A stretch of DNA of 64,000 nucleotides from Synechococcus sp. BL107 (GCF_000153805.1 NZ_DS022298.1:1430827-1494826), one strand, 5' to 3'; shown: positions 1-8,627, numbered from the stretch's first letter. The notes: generated by a model not told the origin, from the sequence alone. A program made the numbers and translations.

Positions 1-518
1 CTACCCCGCTTGCTTCCCATCAATTCATGCCATTCATCCAAAATCACGGTGTCGAGGTTTTTGAACAAAAACTCTGCTTTCGGATTGCTGAGCAACAGTG
101 TGAGTGATTCAGGTGTGGTGACTAATATTTCTGGTGGTGTTTTCAGTTGTTTTGTCCGTTCACTACTTTTACTGTCGCCATTCCGGATACCCACCCGTAG
201 CGGCCAGTCCATTGCTTCGATTGGTTCGCGAATTGCTAGAGCGAGATCCCGACTCAATGCACGTAGTGGTGTGAGATACAGCAAACGTATCCCAGTGCAA
301 TCCGTGTTGTCTGCCAACATTTTGGCTATTGGTCCCATGACTGCAGCAAACGTTTTGCCAGACCCTGTTGGTACTTGGATTAGGCCACTTTGCCCCTTTA
401 GATGTGCTTTCCATGTTTCAGTTTGAAATGTTAACGGCGACCATCCCTGATGATTGAACCAATCATGAATAGGTTGTAGTTGATCGGTAAATACCAATTC
501 CATTTCATGTCCAAGCAT
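1..518 (-). CDS. Ligase-associated DEXH-box DNA helicase (Lhr-like), C-terminus cut by the window edge
   Basis: The reading frame is open from an ATG at 518 to the window edge, giving 172 residues with no stop. A Walker A motif (VPTGSGKT, residues 49-56) and a DEWH Walker B box (residues 161-164) mark it as a superfamily 2 helicase. A linker that reads LLYLTPLRALSRDL follows the order seen in Lhr-type enzymes. It begins 14 bp after the ATP-dependent ligase stop, the usual arrangement for the family named 'ligase-associated DEXH box helicase', so a role in DNA repair with that ligase is inferred. The whole C-terminal half lies outside the window, so integrity cannot be judged. Confidence 0.9.
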   Translation of the reverse strand, partial: MLGHEMELVFTDQLQPIHDWFNHQGWSPLTFQTETWKAHLKGQSGLIQVPTGSGKTFAAVMGPIAKMLADNTDCTGIRLLYLTPLRALSRDLALAIREPIEAMDWPLRVGIRNGDSKSSERTKQLKTPPEILVTTPESLTLLLSNPKAEFLFKNLDTVILDEWHELMGSKRG

Positions 519-532
519 ACTTAAGATCTCCG

Positions 533-2185
533 CTATTTTTTCATTAATTCTTTTGCATCGCTTAAGTAATTTCCTTCTTGGGCAGGCTTATCCTTCCGCC
601 AGCGAAGAATTCTTGGGAAACGCACGGCTATTCCAGCTTTGTGCCGTTTTGATGGATGAATTCCTTCAAACCCCAGTTCAAAGACTTGTTCGGGACGAAC
701 AGATCGCGTTGGACCAAAACGTTGCAGCGTGTTCTTTCTGATCCATCGATCGAGTTCAAGGATTTCTTCGTTATCAAGTCCGGAGTAAGCCTTTGCGAAG
801 GTTATTAGTTCTGGTTTTTCTGCATCGTTCCAAAGACCAAATGTGTAATCGGTAAATAAATTTGCGCGCCGACCATGACCTGCCTGTGCGTACAGAAGAA
901 CCGCATCCAGGTGCATGGGATCTAGCTTGTATTTCCACCAGGTACCACGCTTTCGACCAGCTAAATAGGGAGATGTGCAGTGCTTCAGCATTACCCCTTC
1001 AGCATGCTTTGTTTTTGCTTCCTGTCGCTGCTGATCGAGCTCTTCCCATGTTTTTAGCTGCCAGTGCTGGCTTTGTTGTAATCGCCACTGCTCCGGATGT
1101 GTCAGCGTCCTGATCAGTTCAGATAGCTTTTGCTGTCGTTCTGTAATGGGTTCTTGTCGAATGTCTTGTCCGTTGTGTTCCAACAGGTCGTAGGCGACAA
1201 AACGCATCGGACATTCTCGTTTCAACAGGTTTCCCACGTGTTTCCGTCCCAGACGTCGTTGCAATTGGTCGAAGCCGAGTGGCGTTGAATCTCCTTTCTT
1301 CCAACAGATCACTTCTCCATCGAGAACAGTTCCATCCGGTAGAGCCTCTCCGATCGAGATCAGTTCCGGAAAACTGTCATTCACGAGTTCCTCTCCTCGA
1401 CTCCACAGGAATGTTCCGTTTCCTCGGTGAATCAATTGGCCCCGAATGCCATCCCATTTCCATTCGACGAGCCAGTTCTTCGGGTCGCTCCCTTGAAGTC
1501 GACGAAGGTCGATGGGGCTGGCTAGAAAAAAAGGATAAGGAGTGCCCCTTGATTGTTGTTCTTCTGCGTTGGCGGGAAGGGTGAGCTGCTGGAAATTCTC
1601 TGCCGTTGGATCAAAGCCGCCCATTAACCGTTGGACAACTAGCTCGATGTCGAGCGCATACGCCTCTGCAATTGCGCGACTGATCAACCCCGTTGAGACA
1701 CCCACTCGGAATCCCCCCGTGAGCAGTTTATTGATCACAAAGTGTTGATTATTTGGAACTGTCTGCCATAGCTCAAGAACAGCGTTGGCTTCGTTGTCGT
1801 CCTTAAGCCTGCTGATCGATGGCAGAAGGATATCCATCCACCATTGCAGTGGTTGATTCTCTGGAATGTTTGGAAGGTCTGAGGTCACCGGATCGACCTT
1901 GTCACGAACAGCTGGCCATAACAGGGTGATCGTCTCGGCTGAATCTCCGACCTGTCCGTGGCATTCGTCAACTAACCATTCAGGGATTCCACCCCGTTGC
2001 TCGAGGATTGTGCGAAGCCTTCGACCCGTGATCAATCGACGTCTCCGTTTCCCTAAGAGAAGGGCTAGCGACCAAGCTGCATCGGCAGCAGGGACAGATC
2101 GAAAATGTTCGACAAGCAATGACACCTTGGCCCGTGTGCCTGTGACCTGATCGAGCTGATGGAATAGGGCCTGAAAGGCCTGCAT
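533..2185 (-). CDS. ATP-dependent DNA ligase (ligase-associated repair cluster)
   Basis: The 550-residue protein seals DNA nicks using ATP. The nucleotidyltransferase motif I is EWKWDGIR with the adenylated lysine at about residue 243. Further ligase motifs follow: LDGEVICW, VAYDLLEHNG, AEGVMLKH and WWKYK. Residues 1-200 form the helical DNA-binding region of this family, and the end is the OB-fold domain. It is transcribed with the DEXH helicase downstream (14-bp gap); the MBL exonuclease of the same family set lies upstream on the same strand, separated by an oppositely oriented small gene. This is an accessory repair ligase distinct from the essential NAD-dependent LigA, which is not in the window. 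Confidence 0.95.
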   Translation of the reverse strand: MQAFQALFHQLDQVTGTRAKVSLLVEHFRSVPAADAAWSLALLLGKRRRRLITGRRLRTILEQRGGIPEWLVDECHGQVGDSAETITLLWPAVRDKVDPVTSDLPNIPENQPLQWWMDILLPSISRLKDDNEANAVLELWQTVPNNQHFVINKLLTGGFRVGVSTGLISRAIAEAYALDIELVVQRLMGGFDPTAENFQQLTLPANAEEQQSRGTPYPFFLASPIDLRRLQGSDPKNWLVEWKWDGIRGQLIHRGNGTFLWSRGEELVNDSFPELISIGEALPDGTVLDGEVICWKKGDSTPLGFDQLQRRLGRKHVGNLLKRECPMRFVAYDLLEHNGQDIRQEPITERQQKLSELIRTLTHPEQWRLQQSQHWQLKTWEELDQQRQEAKTKHAEGVMLKHCTSPYLAGRKRGTWWKYKLDPMHLDAVLLYAQAGHGRRANLFTDYTFGLWNDAEKPELITFAKAYSGLDNEEILELDRWIRKNTLQRFGPTRSVRPEQVFELGFEGIHPSKRHKAGIAVRFPRILRWRKDKPAQEGNYLSDAKELMKK

Positions 2186-2321
2186 GGTCGGTACAGCGCT
2201 CTCAACATCTTGTCGAGCGATGCCGACGTCTGTGGAACTTCTGATCGAGACGTTTTGTGATCAACCGGCCTCGATTGCCAAGGTCTGTGTTCATCTAGTG
2301 ATCACACATCTTGGTGGATAA

Positions 2322-2588
2322 ATGGCACTTCTTTGGGAGAACCTGGCGCAGCAACTCTCAAGCGTGCGTGCGTCAATACCCACAGCTTCTCCAGAAGCAG
2401 CACCTGCCCCTCAAGGTTCTGGTGATGATCCAAGCAACCGTCGTCGGCGTCTAGAGGCAGCACTTAAGGCCATTCAGGACAGTGGCAACACCATGATGAT
2501 TGAATCGCTAAAGGCTGCGATTGAAGGCCGCGAAGCCAATTTGAATTTTCCTCCTCTTCCAACAGGAATCGGTCAGGGCAGTAATTGA
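2322..2588 (+). CDS. Small conserved-looking hypothetical protein
   Basis: This 88-residue protein is of unknown function. It has an N-terminal helix (ALLWENLAQQLSSVRAS), a Pro/Ala-rich linker, a basic patch (SNRRRRLEAALK) and a second amphipathic helix ending before a Pro-rich tail. No signal peptide, transmembrane segment or catalytic motif is visible. It sits on the opposite strand between the repair ligase and the MBL exonuclease genes, so it divides the repair cluster. The ATG directly follows the TAA of a 33-codon open frame starting at 2220 that is probably chance. I judge it real because it fills the gap exactly and its composition is protein-like. Confidence 0.7.
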   Translation: MALLWENLAQQLSSVRASIPTASPEAAPAPQGSGDDPSNRRRRLEAALKAIQDSGNTMMIESLKAAIEGREANLNFPPLPTGIGQGSN

Positions 2589-2599
2589 ACTGACGACGT

Positions 2600-3586
2600 T
2601 TAGTCCTGTTCACCTTCAAACAGGGTATCGAGCGGTTCGGCGGCAATCCCTTCGCATTCTCGAAGATATCGAGCGAGCACGTCACTTTGTCCATGGGTGA
2701 CGTACACCTTTTTTGCGCCAGACTCCCGCACAGTTTGAATCAGGCCTGGCCAGTCTGCGTGATCGCTAAGCACAAAGCCTCGTTCATACCCACGTCGTTG
2801 ACGCGCGCCACGTACGGCCATCCATCCGGAAGCAAAACCAGTTTGCGGTGCCTTAAAACGACGCATCCAAGTCGAGCGATGTGCGGAAGGGGGGGCAAGA
2901 ATTAAACGGCCGTTGAGAGGATCTTTGCGTGGATAGTCACTGACCGGCCGGCTCGGCGTCATCGGAACTTGAGCCTCGCGATAGTGCCGCGTAATAGTCT
3001 CCACCGCGCCATGCAAAAGCACCTCTTCTTCGACGCCGATGGCTTTTAATTCAGCCAAAAGACGTTGCGCTTTTCCAAAGGCATAACAGAACAACAATGT
3101 GGGGCGGCTTCGATCACCCTGCCACCATTCTCTTATTAATTCGGCGACTTCAGCACCCCTGTTCCATCGATAAATTGGCATCCCAAATGTTGCCTCCGTA
3201 ATCAACACATCACAGCCGACGGTCTCAAATGGAGCGCAGCTGGGATCGTGGTCGCGCTTGTAATCGCCACTCACAACCCAGACGTTTCCATCGGACTCCA
3301 GCCGGATCTGGGCTGATCCGAGTACGTGCCCTGCACTGTGGAACGACACTTTGCATTGACCGAGCCAAAACTCTTTTCCGTAGCGAACCGGGTGCAGATT
3401 GATGCTCTGCCCCAGTCGCTGCCTCAAGACCCCCTCGCTGGAGTTAACAGCCCAATATTCGCCACATCCTGGTCTGGCATGGTCGGCGTGGGCATGGGTA
3501 ATTAAGGCTCTGGGAACCGGTTTCCATGGATCCACCCAGGCATCAGCGGCACGGCAGTACAGGCCTGATTCAGTGCGTTCTATCAA
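2600..3586 (-). CDS. Ligase-associated MBL-fold DNA exonuclease
   Basis: The 328-residue metallo-beta-lactamase-fold protein is of the type annotated 'ligase-associated DNA exonuclease' (SNM1/CPSF73 relatives, formerly 'mRNA 3-end processing factor'). The metal-binding signature HAHADH is at residues 31-36, with further ligands in SAGHVLGSAQI and SGDYKRDHDPS, and a late YVTHGQSD box. It reads toward the ligase and helicase genes on the same strand. A nuclease, ligase and helicase together suggest an end-processing and joining pathway, but the biochemical role of the cyanobacterial set is inference. Confidence 0.9.
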   Translation of the reverse strand: MIERTESGLYCRAADAWVDPWKPVPRALITHAHADHARPGCGEYWAVNSSEGVLRQRLGQSINLHPVRYGKEFWLGQCKVSFHSAGHVLGSAQIRLESDGNVWVVSGDYKRDHDPSCAPFETVGCDVLITEATFGMPIYRWNRGAEVAELIREWWQGDRSRPTLLFCYAFGKAQRLLAELKAIGVEEEVLLHGAVETITRHYREAQVPMTPSRPVSDYPRKDPLNGRLILAPPSAHRSTWMRRFKAPQTGFASGWMAVRGARQRRGYERGFVLSDHADWPGLIQTVRESGAKKVYVTHGQSDVLARYLRECEGIAAEPLDTLFEGEQD

Positions 3587-3654
3587 GCCCAGCCCTCATA
3601 GCTGCATGAATTCTGCAAGTCACTAACCTGAAACTGCGCATTTGATGTACGCCC

Positions 3655-3888
3655 ATGAAGCTTTTACTTGCTGCCCTGTCTGTTTGCGCTTTGAGCGTTC
3701 CGACGTCTGTTCTGGCCCAAAAAAAAATTCCTAAGGCAGCCGGCCATAATCAGTGCCCCCTTGGTTATGTCAATACTTTAGGAACAACCTGTGTCTCCCC
3801 TATTAACTATGAGATGCAGCCCACCGATGGTGAAGCATGCCCATCTGGATGGATGAATGTTGGTGCCGGTTATTGCCGTAAAAAATGA
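3655..3888 (+). CDS. Small secreted protein with two Cys-rich tandem repeats
   Basis: The 77-residue protein starts with a clear Sec signal peptide (MKLLLAALSVCALSVPTSVLA, cleavage after about residue 21). The mature part holds two similar units, CPLGYVNTLGTTC and CPSGWMNVGAGYC, of the form CPxG(Y/W)xNxGxxxC, separated by about 18 residues. One disulphide per repeat in the periplasm is plausible. Function is unknown. It is convergent with nadA with only 10 bp between them. The start ATG is unambiguous. Confidence 0.8.
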   Translation: MKLLLAALSVCALSVPTSVLAQKKIPKAAGHNQCPLGYVNTLGTTCVSPINYEMQPTDGEACPSGWMNVGAGYCRKK

Positions 3889-3898
3889 TTGGATCGCC

Positions 3899-4831
3899 TT
3901 AGCGACTCATTTCCAACATTTTTTTCATTGGGAGGAGAGCCTTGATTCTTAGGTTCTCTTCCATTTCAATCGCGGGTTCTAATGTGTTCAGGCAGTCGTG
4001 GAGTTTTTGAAGCGTATTCAATCGCATGTAGGGGCAGGCATTGCAACTGCATCCATCCAAACCGGGAACTTCTAAGAGTGTCTTGTGTGGGACCCGTTGC
4101 TGCATTTGGTGAATGATGCCGGGCTCGGTCAAAACAATGAATGTGTCAGAAGCACTGGTTTCGGTGTAATTAAGCAATTTACTTGTTGAACCGATGAAGT
4201 TGGCAAGATCGAGAAGATTTTCCTGACATTCAGGGTGGGCAATTACTTCAGCATTGGGATGCTCGAGTTTGAGCTGAAGTACAGCTTCTTCGCTAAATGT
4301 TTCATGAACAATGCAACGTCCAGGCCAGAGTGTGAGATCACGGCCACTTTGACGTTGTACCCAACGCCCTAAGTTTTGGTCTGGTGCAAACAGGATGGGT
4401 TGATCCTTTGGCAATTGATTGACCAGGTCTACGGCATTACTGCTCGTGCAAATGAGATCGCTTTGCGCTTTCACTGCAGCAGTGCAGTTGATGTAGCTCA
4501 CGACAAAATGATCCGGATGTTGCTGACGAAATGCAGCGAAAGCGTCTGCTGGACAGTCATCAGCCAATGAGCAACCTGCATCGAGATCAGGAATAACAAC
4601 TGTCTTCTCTGGGCTGAGAATTTTTGCCGTCTCTGCCATGAAGTGCACACCACAGAACACGATCACATCTGCAGAGGTGTTGGCGGCTTTTCTTGATAAC
4701 TCCAGGGAGTCGCCGATGAAATCGGCAATATCTTGGATATCTGGGGACTGGTAATAGTGCGCAAGCACTACAGCATTCCGCTGTTGTTTGAGCAGCTCGA
4801 TCGCCGCGACCAGGGCGTTGTCAGCGCTCAT
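3899..4831 (-). CDS. nadA: Quinolinate synthase A
   Basis: NadA condenses iminoaspartate with dihydroxyacetone phosphate to make quinolinate, the first pyridine ring of de novo NAD synthesis, in the cytoplasm. The 310 residues are full length for the family. The three cysteines expected to hold the 4Fe-4S cluster are visible in [10 protein letters not shown], in AHPECQEN and in [11 protein letters not shown]. Substrate-binding boxes VLAHYYQ and [11 protein letters not shown] are intact. It is divergent from the phosphoesterase gene that follows, and no nadB or nadC is adjacent. Confidence 0.97.
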   Translation of the reverse strand: MSADNALVAAIELLKQQRNAVVLAHYYQSPDIQDIADFIGDSLELSRKAANTSADVIVFCGVHFMAETAKILSPEKTVVIPDLDAGCSLADDCPADAFAAFRQQHPDHFVVSYINCTAAVKAQSDLICTSSNAVDLVNQLPKDQPILFAPDQNLGRWVQRQSGRDLTLWPGRCIVHETFSEEAVLQLKLEHPNAEVIAHPECQENLLDLANFIGSTSKLLNYTETSASDTFIVLTEPGIIHQMQQRVPHKTLLEVPGLDGCSCNACPYMRLNTLQKLHDCLNTLEPAIEMEENLRIKALLPMKKMLEMSR

Positions 4832-4876
4832 TTGGACCCGGACGCGTCAGGATGGACACCAGCCTAGGCAAGAGCT

Positions 4877-5734
4877 CTGAAAGATCTGCGCATTGCGATT
4901 GCCGGAGATCTTCACGGCGCTTGGAGCGACGCTGATGAACAGCTGTTGGAGCGGCTTCAACCCGACGCTGTTTTGTTCGTTGGTGACCTCAGCGATGGTG
5001 ATCTGCGTTTGACCCGTCGCATTGCCTCACTTCCTTATCGAGTGGCAGTCATCTTTGGGAATCACGACAGGGGATCTGACAAAACCGGTGGACTTTTGCG
5101 TCAGCAACTTGTTCTTCTGGGGGACTGTCACTGTGCCTGGGGTGTCCGTCGCTGGGAGGACCTTCCCTTAACAGTTGTCGGTGCAAGGCCGTTCAGTGCC
5201 GGAGGTGGATTTCATCTGTCTAAGGCCGTGGAGGCTGTGTACGGCCCTGTCACGTTGCATCAGTCGGTGGATCGAATCTTGGCGGCTGCCTCTTCTGTTC
5301 CTTCAGAGGAACCGCTCTTGGTTTTGGCTCACTGCGGTCCCACTGGTTTGGGGTCGGATTCCGATAGTCCTTGCGGACGGGATTGGAAGAGTCCTGCCAT
5401 CGATTGGGGAGATCAGGATTTATCGATTGCCCTGGATCGGATTGCTGTGACGCGGCCCCCCGATCTTGTGGTGTTTGGTCATATGCACCATGCACTCAAG
5501 CGGGGTTCGGGCTACCGACAAAGCCTTCTGCAAGATCGTCGTGGTACGGCTTACCTGAATGCGGCCTGTGTACCGCGCAGCGGTTTGGATGCCAAAGGAC
5601 GTTCATTGCTTCACTGGTCTTGGGCTGAATTCAGTGGGTCGTCTCTGACCCATCTGAGCCATCGTTGGTATACGCCTGAAGGTGAGCTCACTCATCAAGA
5701 GTCGCTACCTCTCGACACACCTGTGCAGTGCTGA
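4877..5734 (+). CDS. Calcineurin-like metallophosphoesterase (TIGR04168-type), probable CTG start
   Basis: The protein is a binuclear-metal phosphoesterase: motif I is GDLHGAW, then VGDLSDGD, FGNHDRG, VLAHCGPTG and VFGHMHH in the standard order. The first ordinary start codon in frame is a TTG at 4946, but that would remove motif I (GDLH), which is encoded from 4904. An in-frame TAG lies at 4865, and between them there is no ATG, GTG or TTG. I therefore place the start at the CTG at 4877, which has AGG 8 bases upstream; ATT codons at 4892 and 4898 are alternatives. The predicted length is about 285 residues. The substrate is unknown. The stop overlaps the next gene by 7 bp, suggesting co-translation. 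Confidence 0.85.
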   Translation: MKDLRIAIAGDLHGAWSDADEQLLERLQPDAVLFVGDLSDGDLRLTRRIASLPYRVAVIFGNHDRGSDKTGGLLRQQLVLLGDCHCAWGVRRWEDLPLTVVGARPFSAGGGFHLSKAVEAVYGPVTLHQSVDRILAAASSVPSEEPLLVLAHCGPTGLGSDSDSPCGRDWKSPAIDWGDQDLSIALDRIAVTRPPDLVVFGHMHHALKRGSGYRQSLLQDRRGTAYLNAACVPRSGLDAKGRSLLHWSWAEFSGSSLTHLSHRWYTPEGELTHQESLPLDTPVQC

Positions 5735-6810
5735 TTTACGTCTGTAGCAGCAGTCATGGGTTCGGACATGCGGCAAGAGACGCCGCTGTTTTGCAACAGT
5801 TGCGTTTGCGACGGCCGGACTGGACGTTGGTGATGAGCTCCGTGGTGGAGCCTCGCTTTTTGCGTCTTTTATTAGGAGACAACACCATCACCATTCGTCC
5901 CTGCCGTTGGGATGTCGGCATGGTTCAAGCCGATGCGCTCGGTGTTGATCGCAGCCAAACATTGGCGGCACTTAGTGATCTGGAGACCGCTCTTCCAGAT
6001 CAGCTCATGGGGGAGGTGGAGTGGCTTCGTGCTCAAACCGACTCGGTTTTGATTCTTGGTGATATCCCACCAGCTGCTGCCGAATTGGCAGATCGTCTTG
6101 ATGCACCACTTGTGTGGATGAGCAATTTCGGCTGGGATGAGATTTATCGCCCCCTGGGGGGGGCGTTTGAGCCATGGGCCGATGCAGCCCTGGCTCAATA
6201 CAAACGGGGGCAGCTGCTCTTGCGATGTCCCTTTGATTTGTCCATGAATTGGGATTTACAGGAACTGGCCCTTGGTTTGGTCTGCACCAGTCCTCGGTCG
6301 CTTCCGTCGGATTGGGAACGCGCCATGATTTCCCTCAATCGAACGCTGGTTATGGTGGGTTTCGGTGGCTTGGGTCTTCCGCTCGACCCCAAGTTGTTCC
6401 TCCTTTGGCCACGCCATCACTTTTTAATGGCCCCTCCAGCGCAAGCCGCTCATGCTTTGGAGGGGCACCAAGTTCCAAATCTCAGCTTTCTTCCAGGCTC
6501 CGTTCGGCCGATCGATGCCTTTCCGTTGTGTTCTCGACAATTGGGTAAGCCTGGCTTCAGCACGTTTTGTGAGGCGTTGGATCAGGGTGTTGGCCTCCAT
6601 GTGGTGGAGCGTCGCGATTTTGCGGAGGTGGCGGCTTTGATGGATGGTCTGCGACGCCATGGCCACCATCGAGTACTGACTAGAGATCAGTTGGAGCGGG
6701 GAGATTGGCAATTGGATCTCCCGCTCAATGCGCCGGAAGCACGGCCTTTGCCGCAGCACGGTGCGCAGCGCGCTGCAGACGCTTTAATCGCCGTAGCGGA
6801 AGCTCAATAA
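5728..6810 (+). CDS. Glycosyltransferase-like conserved protein
   Basis: The 360-residue protein begins at a GTG within the end of the phosphoesterase gene. Its N-terminus, IYVCSSSHGFGHAARD, is the loop of GT-B glycosyltransferases such as MurG-like enzymes and the N-terminal half of L-arabinokinases. A second half with GFGG and SRQLGKPGFSTFCEAL resembles the nucleotide-sugar site of the same fold. No membrane segment or signal is seen. The donor and acceptor are unknown. Coupling with the phosphoesterase suggests the two may work on the same metabolite, which is inference only. Confidence 0.75.
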   Translation: MLIYVCSSSHGFGHAARDAAVLQQLRLRRPDWTLVMSSVVEPRFLRLLLGDNTITIRPCRWDVGMVQADALGVDRSQTLAALSDLETALPDQLMGEVEWLRAQTDSVLILGDIPPAAAELADRLDAPLVWMSNFGWDEIYRPLGGAFEPWADAALAQYKRGQLLLRCPFDLSMNWDLQELALGLVCTSPRSLPSDWERAMISLNRTLVMVGFGGLGLPLDPKLFLLWPRHHFLMAPPAQAAHALEGHQVPNLSFLPGSVRPIDAFPLCSRQLGKPGFSTFCEALDQGVGLHVVERRDFAEVAALMDGLRRHGHHRVLTRDQLERGDWQLDLPLNAPEARPLPQHGAQRAADALIAVAEAQ

Positions 6811-6830
6811 TATTTTCTACCCAGAAAATA
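6811..6830 (+). terminator. Weak AT-rich hairpin after the glycosyltransferase-like gene
   Basis: TATTTTCT and AGAAAATA form an 8-bp stem around an ACCC loop directly after the stop codon. The stem is nearly all A:T and the downstream run is AATGTTTTCA, so termination would be weak. The rest of the gap up to 7056 is AT-rich, with an inverted repeat at 7011-7027 and no credible gene. Confidence 0.3.
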
Positions 6831-7010
6831 ATGTTTTCATGACTGCATTTTAGATGGAGCATTTTTGTTTCAGGCACTTATTTTGTGTTCTTGTATACAT
6901 GGGTTCGATTAATTGACTGGCATATCTACTCATTGCATCCGTTGATTCTTTCGACAAAGTCAGCCAGAAAGTTACCCAGCATCGGGTTCCTTGAGATCTA
7001 GTCAATGATT

Positions 7011-7027
7011 GATGCTTTCTAAGCATC
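7011..7027. repeat. Short perfect inverted repeat upstream of the muramidase gene
   Basis: GATGCTT at 7011-7017 and AAGCATC at 7021-7027 form a perfect 7-bp dyad with a TCT loop, about 30 bp before the GTG start at 7057. It could be an operator or a 5' leader hairpin. No protein-binding family is recognised. Confidence 0.4.
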
Positions 7028-7056
7028 GTTTGACCTTTATCCTTTGACACTTTTTT

Positions 7057-7779
7057 GTGGCTCTCTCAGGTCTGATTTGTCGCCATGGACTCGCACTCGC
7101 TGCGATGTCTGGAGCTTTGGCCTCATCTCTCCCGAGTGCCCCAGCGAGTGCGAGTTTTTTGCCCCCTGAGACGAGATCGCAGTTGGTGCATTTGCCCGAT
7201 GTTCAGCCAACCCGAGCGATTCCCTACGTCATAACCCCCGAGCGTCGAGCGATGCTCAATACCATCCGTTTTGCTGAGGGCACCTGGAAGGGCGGTTTTG
7301 ATGTGGGCTATCGAGTGATGTTTGGTGGTGGCTTGATGAGCTCCCTCAATCGCCATCCCAATCGGGTGATCTACAGCTCCCGCTATGCCAGTGCTGCTGC
7401 AGGGGCTTACCAATTCATGCCATTTACTTGGGATTTAGTTCGGAGGAGCTTGGGTGTAACCGGCTTCGGACCGGAGGTGCAGGATCAAGGGGCGCTGTTC
7501 TTGATTCAGCGTCGAAAGGCTCTTGGTCTCACCGACTCGGGCCATCTTTCCCCCCATCTGGCTGCCAAATTGGCGCCGGAGTGGGCCTCATTCCCCACCC
7601 TTGCGGGTCGGAGTTTTTACGGGCAACCCGTCAAAAAATATGATCGCCTTCGTTCGTTTTACAACGTCAATCTTGTTGAGTTAAGGCGGATCCGAGACGA
7701 GCGTCGCCTTGCACTTGCTCAAGCGGCAAAACCAGCCGTTTGCACAGGCTCTCGAATTGCCTGTGCAACGCAGCTCTGA
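7057..7779 (+). CDS. Secreted lysozyme-like muramidase (GH104 type)
   Basis: The 240-residue protein has a short hydrophobic, Ala/Ser-rich N-terminus (about residues 8-32) that looks like a signal peptide. The core reads LNTIRFAEGT, YRVMFGG and AAGAYQFMPFTWD, which matches the GH104 endolysin fold; the Glu in FAEGT is the expected catalytic residue. It would cleave or remodel peptidoglycan in the periplasm. The start is a GTG at 7057; later in-frame starts would shorten the signal. No holin or other phage gene is nearby, so a housekeeping wall role is more likely than phage lysis. Confidence 0.8.
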   Translation: MALSGLICRHGLALAAMSGALASSLPSAPASASFLPPETRSQLVHLPDVQPTRAIPYVITPERRAMLNTIRFAEGTWKGGFDVGYRVMFGGGLMSSLNRHPNRVIYSSRYASAAAGAYQFMPFTWDLVRRSLGVTGFGPEVQDQGALFLIQRRKALGLTDSGHLSPHLAAKLAPEWASFPTLAGRSFYGQPVKKYDRLRSFYNVNLVELRRIRDERRLALAQAAKPAVCTGSRIACATQL

Positions 7780-7786
7780 GCATCGG

Positions 7787-8596
7787 TTACTCGTCAGTTT
7801 CATTTTGAAGGCGTCGCCCCATCGTGACTTGGGCAATGAAGTAAGCGGCGACTCCCCCAGCCAGAAATCCAAACGTGTTTCGAATGAGTGGCAACCATTC
7901 CGAGGTGCGTGTGATCACGGGTGCGATGCCGAAGATGCCAAACAACATTCCCCATAGCGGTGAGAGCAGGAGCAGCCAGGCCCAAGCGACGGTTTCTCCT
8001 TCCTTGCGCGGATAGGCCGCAAAACCTGCAATGAGCCCGCCTAACACCGATGTGGTGAGCGTCCATAGCCACTGTTCCAGAGGCAAGCCAGGAACCACCT
8101 GACACCCGCCGCGATCTAAACAGATTTCGACGGCGCCCAATGCATCAAGTACGGCGCCATCTTCACCGTGATCTTTGACGTAGTACTGATTGCCAAATCG
8201 AGTTTGTAGTTCGACCCAATACGTTCTTGGCATCATGGCGAAGTACGCATCGCCAACGTTGAAGTTGAGCAGATTGCCCCCCCGGGGATCTGCCACGAGC
8301 AACAGGCTTCGTTCGTCGAGTCCCCAGAATTCTCGGATCGCTAATCCTGGTGTTCGCTCGTATTGCGTGAGAACCCGTAACTTCCATCCTGTTCGTTCTT
8401 CCACTTCCCCAAGTGATTCCTCCAACCGTTCACGTTGGGTTTCGCTGAAAACCCTGGCGAGATCGATCACTGGGGTGGGATGGTCTGGGAGAAGTTCAGG
8501 GTTGTCATACGCCTGCACAGGCGCTGCAGCCCCCCACAAGCCGATGACCATGGCCAAGAGGGCGCCCCACAGGATTCGAATGCGATGTGTTCCCAT
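7787..8596 (-). CDS. TPM-domain thylakoid protein, Psb32-like
   Basis: The protein has an N-terminal signal/anchor (IRILWGALLAMVIGLWGAAA), then a TPM domain (VIDLARVFSETQRERLEESL through EICLDRGG) and two or three C-terminal membrane helices starting near residue 170. This order matches cyanobacterial Psb32 and plant TLP18.3, which protect and help repair photosystem II. I chose the ATG at 8596 (269 residues) because the longer frame back to 8737 lacks a signal at its start and would overlap the divergent methyltransferase. The stop is 7 bp from the muramidase stop (convergent). Confidence 0.8.
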   Translation of the reverse strand: MGTHRIRILWGALLAMVIGLWGAAAPVQAYDNPELLPDHPTPVIDLARVFSETQRERLEESLGEVEERTGWKLRVLTQYERTPGLAIREFWGLDERSLLLVADPRGGNLLNFNVGDAYFAMMPRTYWVELQTRFGNQYYVKDHGEDGAVLDALGAVEICLDRGGCQVVPGLPLEQWLWTLTTSVLGGLIAGFAAYPRKEGETVAWAWLLLLSPLWGMLFGIFGIAPVITRTSEWLPLIRNTFGFLAGGVAAYFIAQVTMGRRLQNETDE

Positions 8597-8627
8597 GGAC
8601 CTGCTGCATTGACGGGCATTCTCTCCA

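Noticed and set aside
2220-2321. 33-codon open frame ending at the ATG of the small gene
   Set aside because: Length is expected by chance and there is no leader-peptide feature such as repeated codons.
6850-7050. 66-residue minus-strand open frame in the AT-rich gap
   Set aside because: Composition is not protein-like, there is no family signature, and no ribosome-binding site was seen.
7057-7779. Phage endolysin from a prophage
   Set aside because: It has a signal-like N-terminus, no holin or phage genes nearby, and ordinary base composition.
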